A stretch of DNA of 64,000 bases from Krasilnikovozyma curviuscula (taxonomy: Eukaryota; Basidiomycota; Tremellomycetes; Cystofilobasidiales; Mrakiaceae): contig MVAQ01000111.1 of NCBI GenBank assembly GCA_014825775.1, forward strand, positions 1 through 64,000, given 5' to 3'. A program made the translations under genes and the position numbers. The notes under the pieces are model-generated. The model was not told the DNA's origin. It made no database searches and saw only the letters and a program-made list of their open reading frames with translations. Shown here one piece after another: positions 55,941-64,000 of this stretch (position 1 is its first letter; the number at the start of each line of letters is the position of its first letter).

Positions 55941-58900
55941 ATGACCTATCAGCCTGCAACAACCATTTCGACAGCAGCTGCGTCATCCTCTCGCCTTGAA
56001 GAGCCGTCAGCAGTAGCTACTGCTTCAGAAGATGAGAAATACGTCAGTACGGATACTGGATCGAAAAAGAAACCGAAGGGTACGAGAGGAAAAGGGACAG
56101 TGAAGACGAAGTCGGGTTGCTTGTCTTGTAGACTTAGAAGGAAGAGTGAGCCACGGACGTTGCTTAAGTTGCTAGTCTTCATATTACTGACGATTTAACC
56201 GGGCTAATCTAACGAGTATCCAGAGTGTGACGAAGGAAAACCAAAATGCAGCACAGTTAGTACACGCCGGTTTTGCGACTGGAATTGAGTCGAAACTGGC
56301 CCTTCTGACTCTCTTTCAATTCATAGTGCAGTAGACTTTCAATCGAATGCTTGGGTTACTCAACGCAGCGCCCTGCCAAGTACAAAGACCCGACGACCAT
56401 TAAGGCTACGACAAGCGAATTCACGTCAAAGCTGGCAGAACAAGGTTTGCTGAGGAATCGAAGTCGTACTTCAAGCCATGGTATCTCACAACAACCTTCA
56501 ACTCAGAAACAAAAGCGGTCTATTATCAAGTTCCTTTCAGCGTCAGAGAAGAAACCAGTAGAAGATACAGATGCCGACAAAGAATCGGTATTTGGAAGCC
56601 ATGGGAGGCCGATTTCTCTAACTCATCGAAACCCTGAACACTCCAGATCCATGGGAAAGAATGCCGTTGAAGGGGATTCACGTGATACGCGTTCGTCAGA
56701 ATCTTCACCGACCTCTTTCTCTCCTGCTGCATCGCTCCCACCATCTTCTATCTCAGCGACTGTCTCCTCCCTGTCATCTCGCCAGCGACTCCGCCATTAT
56801 TCATCTTCTGAACTTCGAAACGCTCCGGGTGTATCCATGCCAGGTGCCCAAGCGTTCGGGCAGGACTTCTTACAACAATCTCAACCAACACACCCATTTG
56901 ATGCATCTTCTGTGACTATGTTACCCCTTCACTCTCCCGAGCACACAGACCCAGAGCAACAAAAATCGCGACCACTTGAGCTTCCTGCCATGCGGCCACA
57001 GGAACACCACATCAGGGGAGAGGATTCTCGTGAAGACTGGACCAGAATAATTCCTTACAAAACACAGTTTGACTCTTGCTTCCCACCAGAATATCGCAAC
57101 GTGAATGAGAGCTTCTCACCCCGTCCAGGCGCATTCGTTGAACCTCTCCCAACCGCCCAATACGACTTTGTCGAAAAATTCCCTCAATCACATCACACAC
57201 ACCCTCATTATGTGTATCCGAAGCCTCAAATCATCCCCAATATCCTCCACACCGGAAACTCGCCTGACTCAGGCTCAACGTCTCAGATTTCATCCAACTA
57301 TTCCCCATCCACATCTGAAGCATCTTTCTACAACTCCGGCAGCAGTTCCAATGGTAAAATATTAGCTGCGGAACAATCTGGCGTCCAATTTGGATCGACA
57401 TACTCTGCAGAGCAGCAGCCACCAGCACTGTATCCATCACTGAGTTATGAACCTTCTCACTTCCAGTCGTCATTCAGAGCAGATCCTTCTCAACAGCATG
57501 CTTCCTCGTCGACCAGCTTGCTCTCAGCATATGGCTCCTCAGCTTCCAACAACGAGGCCAGTCTAGACGTAGTTCCACCTCATACGCACGGCAGTCAAAG
57601 GCCTGAACCTCAACAGCAGACATACAATACTACAGCATCAATAACCTATTGGACTCCACCTGAAGATGCGGTACCGAACAACCAGCTCATGCCCTTCATA
57701 CCTTATGCGCATGAGGAAGAGATGGTGGAGGATTTGGTGCGAGTGTGGGAAACAAAATTAGATTGGAGCTCTCGACCCGATCCGAGGAGTAAGTCTGGGT
57801 AACTCATTTAAAAACTCACGTGGCTGGCTGACAAGGGTGCCTTTTCTCCGCAGTGGAAACCTACGCTAGTTTCATCAACCATCTGGAAATCCCAAGACCT
57901 ATCGACACCCCCGTCGCGAGGCTGAATATTGCTCCAGAAGAATTCGCGTTCGTCTCAAGCTTCATCAAGCGCCGACATCTTCTACGAGCACAAAAGTTCC
58001 CTGCTTCAATTTTCGATTCAGGAGTTTGCGCCACAGATGAGGGAACCTACCTCTCGCTTCGATGCAGGTCCTATCAGCTCGCTGCTGTCTCAATGAGTAA
58101 GAGAGTCAGAGCTCTGAATGCTGTTCTTGGAGCTGGACTGCCCCGGTCTGATGGTACTGGTACCACCGGTTGGCAGCCTGCAGCGTTGAGTGACCGGAGC
58201 GAAGCTAATTTTGCGGAATCTTGTAAGTTCTGTTCACAGAATGTTAGTATACAATCAGGTACTCATGTAATTGTGGTTGACAGGTCGTCAAGTTGAGATC
58301 GGAAACACTCTTTCCTGTTACACCTCCATTCATTCTGCCGTACTTTTGGTCTGGAACTCGCTGGTTGTCGGTGGAGTCGCCGGCTGGCATCAACCAATAG
58401 TTTACGGCCGAAAAATCATGCTGGAAATGGTGGCTGATGGCTTTGGGGGCAGTCTGATTGCTTTGCTGGAAGCCAAGCCGCTAATTTCTATCCCAGTGAA
58501 GGAGTTTCTCTGGTTTGACTGCATGGGCTGTTTCATCAAAGCCGAGTAAGGACTATTAACGTTGTCTACTTCTTTCACAATTTAATGAATAGTGACTGAA
58601 ATGAATAGTGACTGAATCGTTTTATTTTTTATTTCTTGCGTCAACATCAGGGATACTCCTTTGAGAGACATTTACGTATCGGCTCTCAATCTTCCAACCA
58701 ATTCACAACATCTTCTTAACTTTCCTTCGAGAGTGGGTGTGGAGGATTTGGTCGTTGGAGTCATCCTGAAGATCAATGCTCTTGCCTCCTGGAAGGCACA
58801 ACAGAGTCCTGAGGAGAGCGCTGCATGGCTACCAAGCTCACTCAATACTCTGAAGATGGAACTTCAAATGGTGTGGTTCTTGGATACAGGTCTATCACCC

Positions 58901-59413
58901 CCAGCAGACGGCGGTGAAGGATTGAAGGCTGAGAAACGCAACGCAATAAAGCACGTTTTTCGTCAAGCCACTAACACGTATCTCCATGCCACTTGCATGG
59001 GATATCTTCCCTCAATCAGAGAAATCCAAGAGTCTGTTTCGTTGACTATTAACACCATCTCCTCCAACAGCTCTGCGGATGTCATCCGAACCATCACTTG
59101 GCCACTTTTCATCACTGGGTATTTCTGCGTGGGCACTCAGAGAGATTTGATTAGGAATTGGATGCGGTCCTTGGGAGAGTCGGCGAAGTGGCTGTTCAAT
59201 TGGAATTGTCTCATGGCTTTGTTGGAGGTGAGTTTGATTGTGTTGCTGCTTCCAATGTGCGCAGTAAATCTGGATGATGGCACTGTAACTAATTCGTATG
59301 ATCCCAAACTTTTTCAGCTAATCTGGTCTGTGCAGGACTCGCAGCTGGTCGAGGCTGAGCTGGACTGGAGGGCGATGGCGAGAGAGCAAGGATGGAATCT
59401 TCTACTCGTTTGA
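55941..59413 (+). CDS. Zn2Cys6 transcription factor with a fungal-specific domain
   Basis: Binuclear zinc cluster regulator, not closely related to the other two in the window. The start at 55941 is the first ATG in frame (MTYQPATTIS). The cluster is assembled from three exons: SGCLSCRLRRK, KCDEGKPKCST and CSRLSIECLGYST. This gives the classic C-X2-C-X6-C-X6-C-X2-C-X6-C. It is followed by about 450 residues of disordered Ser/Gln/Pro/His-rich sequence in one large exon (56351-57802). The C-terminal half is helical and has features of the fungal-specific regulator domain (Fungal_trans_2): METYASFINHLEIPRP, FVSSFIKRRHLLRAQKF, ITWPLFITGYFCVGTQRDLI and RNWMRSLGESAKWLFNWNCL. The end is EQGWNLLLV. 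About six introns. Targets unknown. Confidence 0.85.
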
Positions 59414-59800
59414 ATAAAAAAACGGAGCAACTCAAAAAGGACACCAGACTGTTGTAACTGTCCATAATCTCATCATGTTTGTTGTGTATGCGGAAGGTCA
59501 AGTCCCGTTACGAAACCTATTCAATGTAGCGAGCAGTGACTTCGCGCCACATTAAACGCGTCGCCGATACTCCGCAATAAAAGTACAGACCTGCTCTCAA
59601 CCTTTGAATCTATTCCTCGCAGTCGCTTTAAATCTTTATCGAGACAGTAGACCGCGTCAAGCAGGCTTGAAACGCGTAAAAAGTCCTCGGCTAGGCTTAG
59701 AACTTCAACTTTTACGAGGCCCCAGCACCCATCCCACATTCCACTCCACTTCAGCCCTCAGTCCAATCTAGCTGGTTGGTCAGAGCCCAAAGAACTCAAC
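59414..59800. other. Intergenic region, Zn2Cys6 gene to GT61 gene
   Basis: About 390 bp between tandem genes. No gene is supported. Confidence 0.45.
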
Positions 59801-62045
59801 ATGACCACCAGGTTTCTTCGAATCATCATTCCATTTACGTTCCTCCTTCTCCTGATCGTCCTTACCTTCGTCACCCTCTCCGAAGCACTGGGCGGTAAAC
59901 ACTCTCGTCGTTTTAAGTTCTCGTCAGACGCCCACAGCACAGCTTCAGACTACTCCCTTGGCTTCTCGGACTCTCACGATGTTGAATCACGCGCTGCTGG
60001 GCTCAGCTGGCTGCCTCCCAGCAGGAAAACGTCTCTCCTTTGCGACCAGAAACCCACAGAGGAGCTCGTCCCACTCGCACTAGGTCCCATCACCGACATG
60101 CAGACATCCTTTGGACTTTTCCCTCACAGTACTAGCTTGGATCTCGTGGTCAAGGAAACTGAAGAGACAACATTCGGAATGGATGGCAAAGAACAAGTAA
60201 AAGAAGTTAAGGCATCCCACAAGATTCCCAAACTGCCCAAGACAGTTCCCAGAACACTGATTAGGACTGAAGCTCCAGGCTACAATGTCTTCGACAAGTG
60301 TGAGTAGTTCTATGAAAAAACGCCCAAACCTTAATTTATCCATCATTTCTGACCATCTTTATCGCCTCTGTAGTATACATGCAGAACGGTACGATATACT
60401 TGGTCGTTGAAGATCCAAAAGATGAAGAAGTGCCAGACATCAAATACATCTTTTCCACTGGCCTTGCTTCCCACCTGTACGATCAAGAGGCTCGAGATCC
60501 CACCACGAATGAAATTCAGATCATTACGCCAGAGAAGGCTAAAGCAACTTTTGGCTCTACAATACTCAACATTCATGGCACGACCTTCTTTTTCAACGAT
60601 GCTGGCTCTGTGAGTCCTAATATTCGAAAGCACCTTCTGGTCTTGACGATAACTGACAGCCGCCAAACGTGCTACAGACACTTGGTTCTTACTCCACGTG
60701 AGACCTCCTTAATTGACTCATTAGAATGAACAATAAAGCTGACTATGCCGTGTTTTCGTGGTCAGATTCATGGCTGAAGTTTTCTTTGCAGCATGGTATT
60801 CATACGCTCAACTCGATCCAAGCATCACTTTATCTGGCCACACCACACTCGCCTCGCCCTCTCTTATGATGTAAAGTCCTTCTAATTTTCAGTTGATGGC
60901 CCTTTTTTGTTGTACTGACTTGACTGGATGCTTCAGGATGCCTCACGCTGATGAACAAGATTGGAGAGATCCTGATGGCTTGAACGCAGCTGTCATGAAG
61001 ACCATCTTCCCTTCTATGGGCTATGAATACAAAAGAGATTTCGAAGAAAGAAAACAGCTTGGATTCACCTACGTATTCGAGCGTGTTGTCGTTGTCGATC
61101 GTACCGTATGTCATCATCTTGCCATTTCATATTTTGCGTTACTGATCAGTGTTGCTGTTCGTTAGGCTGGGCACAGAGGACCAGCTAGTGGTGGTCCAGA
61201 TCGATGGATGTCCAAAATGAACTCTGACGTGCTCTCACTCCCCAAACTTTCACCACACTGGTTCCAACCCATCAGGAAATCATTGTTGTCCGGCTTCCAA
61301 CTCCACACAAAGAAGAAGTCTACTGTTCCAGTCATCACTTATCTTTCCAGACAAGGCGAGCCGACCTCTCTTAAGCCCGTCATCCATGACGAGTTGATGG
61401 AATCTCTGGACAAGCTCAACACCGAGCACGGATGGGAGGTAAACGTCATCTCGGAGAGACTATCTCTTGTGGATCAGTTTTCTTTAGCATCGAGAACAGA
61501 TGTCAGTTGTGTTTTATGGCTTGTCTCCTTTCATGCGCTAATCCTCTTTCTGCGAACAGATTCTAATTGGTCCTCATTCGGGAGCTCTCAATCATCTCAT
61601 CTGGATGAACCCATCCAAGTACTCTACTCTCATTGAGTTTTTCCCTACGGGATCGTTCACGTATGACTGTATGTTTGCTTTGCAACTTTTCAACCAAGCA
61701 GCTTGTCCCACGCGCTCATTCAATCTTCCTTTCTATCAGACGCATTGCCTGCACAAGCTTTGGGAATCAAACACTATGCTGCCTGGCACAATAGGACTAT
61801 AGACACTGTACGTCGCTCATTCTTTAGTGACTGACGGCGCGCTTTCGTGTTTACATCTAATCTTCCGTCTACAGGTGAAAGAAGCACCAGAACTCGGCTG
61901 GGAGGACATGGACAGCAAGGCCATCTCTATCGTGAGTAGCTTTAGGACGCCTTCTTCTTAGCGCAGTTAGACTGAGTATTGTCTTGCTTTTTAGAACGTC
62001 ACGGCGACGATGGCATTGATTAAGCAGCGATTGAAGACATTCTGA
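59801..62045 (+). CDS. Family GT61-type glycosyltransferase (DUF563)
   Basis: Predicted type II Golgi glycosyltransferase of the GT61 family, which includes plant xylosyltransferases and EOGT-type enzymes. The start at 59801 gives MTTRFLRI, then an anchor helix (IIPFTFLLLLIVLTFVTL). A luminal domain follows with NGTIYLVVEDPKDEEVPDIK, HGTTFFFNDAGS, FMAEVFFAAWYSYAQLDPSI, and RVVVVDRTAGHRG. The family core is near the C-terminus: VPVITYLSRQGE, then SLVDQFSLASRTDILIGPHS and GALNHLIWMNPSKYSTLIEF, equivalent to the usual IGPHGAGLTNLIWM motif. The protein ends ATMALIKQRLKTF. About eight introns. With the two GT90 genes it is the third predicted surface-glycan transferase in the window; donor and acceptor are unknown. 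Confidence 0.82.
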
Positions 62046-62242
62046 TAACTTATTTTTTCTGGACATTCTCACTGGTTGGATTTGCTTGTACTATATATTT
62101 ATTGGTGTAGGCAACGTAGCTGGACCCGCATGTAAATGATTTTTGTGGTTTGCTTGTATCATGATCACCAGCAAAATTATCACCGCTGCAATATCACGTT
62201 GCTCTGGACTCCATTCGCCTAACCTCAAAATTTCTAGCCAGG

Positions 62243-64000
62243 ATGACTGAAGCTGGACCTTCTACTGTACCTGTTGGTACTCTAACTGGTACAGCGCCAG
62301 CTTGGTCCAGAGATCAAGTGCCGTTTGCTGCTCAAATGGAGGAGAGGACAACGACGATTCACGAAGGAGACCAAGTCATGTTGGAGCTGCCCAGCACAGT
62401 CATCAAAGTGATCATGGTGAAGAAAGGAGGGTATGCTATCCCTGATCAGATTCAACTCGTCTTATACAATATTGAAGCTGCTCACTGAATTTCTGTTTTT
62501 TGTTTGCACTTCAGCAATATATCTCTGGGCAAATTCGGAACGTTCCCTTGCTCTGAACTGATTGATAAACCTTACGGCATCCGATATGAGATAATAGCTC
62601 CAGAATCAGACTCTTCAACTGAAGCAACTGATCCTCCAACTTCCTCAAAAACTGTCCTCCGACCTCTTCAAAGCGTTCAGGTCACAGCAGACGCTAGTAT
62701 TGAAACGACAGCAACTAATGAGCTAATAGAAGATGGGAAGAATCAACTCCTTACAAGTGAGGATATCGAGAAGCTCAAGAAGGAAGGTGTCAAGGGAGAA
62801 GAAATCATCAAGCGTCAAATCGAAATGCACAAGTCCTTTGAGCTCAAGACTGAATTCAGCAAAGATAAGTATAGAAAACGAAAAGCTGCAAAGTGAGTAA
62901 TTAAATGTTAGAAATCATCGCTGACCTGCTGCTGACCCAACTATCTGTTATTAAGATTCAGCAACCACTTCCTGCCGCTCGCTCCCACCATGGCCAACAT
63001 CTTGAAATACCTAAATCTCAAGTCACCACAGGCACTGCAGTACATGAGAGAAGATACACTTGCTCAAATACTGTCGTTTGGAAACGTCCGCCCAGGAGGC
63101 CGGTATCTCGTCTGTGACGACACTGGAGGGGCCGTTGTTGGCAGCATGATTGAGAGGATGGGAGGTAAGAAGATCACCCCAAATCTTTTTGTTGCCTTGC
63201 ATTATTAATCATAATTATCGGCTCTGTAGGCATTGGCCAAATTCTCACTCTTACTGACGTCGAGTCACCGCCTACGTTCAACATCGCTTCGCTGATGAAC
63301 CTTCCTCCGAAGGCTTTGGAGTCAACACTGCTGCATCTGAACTGGGCGGTAGCAGAAGAAAACTATGTGCCGGTATCAACTGACAGTGGTGAGTTTGCCC
63401 TCGTCATCGAGAGCGCTGTAGGCACTAACTTGCGTCGAGTTTGGGTTGACTTCCAGACGAGCTCCAAGCAATCGTCAATGACACCTCACGGAAAGAGAGA
63501 GACAAAGAGAGAGCAAGGAGGAAGTTGCATGCTAGAAAAGAGGTACAGGATACTAGGGAGGCTTTGTATGCCGCTGAATGGGATGGGTGAGTTTGGTCTG
63601 CATTTGAGCCTAACTCGCCAATTTGGATCCAGTCGCTAACGTCAAGCTGGTTGTCTTTAGTCTGATCGTCGCTTCTGAATATGAGCCATATGGAATTGTT
63701 GAGAAACTGGGTAAATATGTTTCAGGAAGTGGTACCGTTGTAGTCTACTCTCCCTTCGCTCAGGTAAGCAGGGCGCCAAGACCCAGACGACACACTTTCC
63801 AACCATCTCAGGAGCTCACGTCGCTTTTTGTTTCGCTACTAGATTCTTGTCGACTGTCAAGCTCAAATGAGAAGCAACCCTATTTTCCTGAACGCGTCTC
63901 TGACGGAAAGCTGGCTGAGAAAATGGCAAGTCCTTCCTGGACGAACGCATCCTTTCATGAGCATGAGCGGAAGCGGTGGGTATCTGCTATCAGCTATCAG
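62243..64000 (+). CDS. TRM6: tRNA(m1A58) methyltransferase non-catalytic subunit Trm6 (truncated by window end)
   Basis: Non-catalytic, tRNA-binding partner of the methyltransferase Trm61, which makes m1A58 in tRNA (Gcd10/Trm6). The start at 62243 gives MTEAGPSTVPVGTLTGTAPA. Motifs: EGDQVMLELPSTVIKVIMVK, then ISLGKFGTFPCSELIDKPYG, the hallmark start of the family. After a Ser/Thr-rich insert come EDIEKLKKEGVKGEEIIKRQ and FELKTEFSKDKYRKRKAAK. The Rossmann-like half follows with ANILKYLNLKSPQALQYMRE, NVRPGGRYLVCDDTGGAVVG and IGQILTLTDVESPPTFNI. The last visible exons give GTVVVYSPFAQILVDCQAQM, WQVLPGRTHPFMSMSGSGGY, close to the normal C-terminus, so only a few residues are missing beyond base 64000. 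Six or so introns. Confidence 0.92.

Overview
This is a 64 kb piece of a eukaryotic nuclear chromosome, almost certainly from a basidiomycete fungus and probably a tremellomycete (Cryptococcus/Kwoniella/Tremella-like). The reasons are: nearly every gene is cut by several short introns of about 50-80 bp with GT..AG ends; genes lie close together on both strands; Zn2Cys6 regulators are present; and there are two CAP10-type GT90 glycosyltransferases, a family that is abundant in capsule-forming tremellomycetes. The species cannot be named from the sequence alone. All gene models below were spliced by eye from conserved domain frames and splice signals. Outer coordinates run from start codon to stop codon and include introns.

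Layout. 0.5-25 kb: GT90 glycosyltransferase (+), SET-domain protein (-), HID1/dymeclin-family protein (+), secreted and probably GPI-anchored alpha-amylase-like GH13 (+), NAD-binding epimerase-like protein (-), cyclin L (-), mitochondrial DnaJ Mdj1 (+), a second GT90 (-) divergent from a Zn2Cys6 regulator (+). 25-35 kb: auxin-efflux-carrier-type transporter (-), GPN-loop GTPase 3 (+), complex I NDUFA12 (-) divergent from mitochondrial ribosomal protein uS4m (+), a Sec14-like CRAL-TRIO protein (-), a cytochrome b561 protein (+). 35-48 kb: X-family DNA polymerase (+), Mgm101-like protein (+), membrane-bound J-protein (+), a second Zn2Cys6 regulator (-) paralogous to the first, COX12 (-) divergent from COX10 (+), RAE1/GLE2 (+). 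48-64 kb: UNC93-like membrane protein (-), an intron-containing tRNA-Ala in a gene-poor 2 kb stretch, Rab5/Ypt5 (+), Sds3-like deacetylase-complex subunit (+), a third, unrelated Zn2Cys6 regulator (+), GT61 glycosyltransferase (+), and TRM6, which runs off the right end.

Themes. (1) Surface glycans: two GT90s, one GT61 and one GPI-type GH13 enzyme whose conserved region-IV histidine is Gln, a signature of alpha-glucan-remodelling enzymes. (2) Mitochondria: Mdj1, NDUFA12, uS4m, Mgm101, a J-protein, COX12 and COX10. Two of these sit as head-to-head pairs that probably share promoters, and the COX12/COX10 promoter holds a CCAAT motif. (3) Two duplicated families (GT90 and a Zn2Cys6 regulator), with one copy of each side by side in divergent orientation. 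The duplicates differ in intron positions, so the duplications look old. I found no transposon, CRISPR-like array or clear sign of horizontal transfer.
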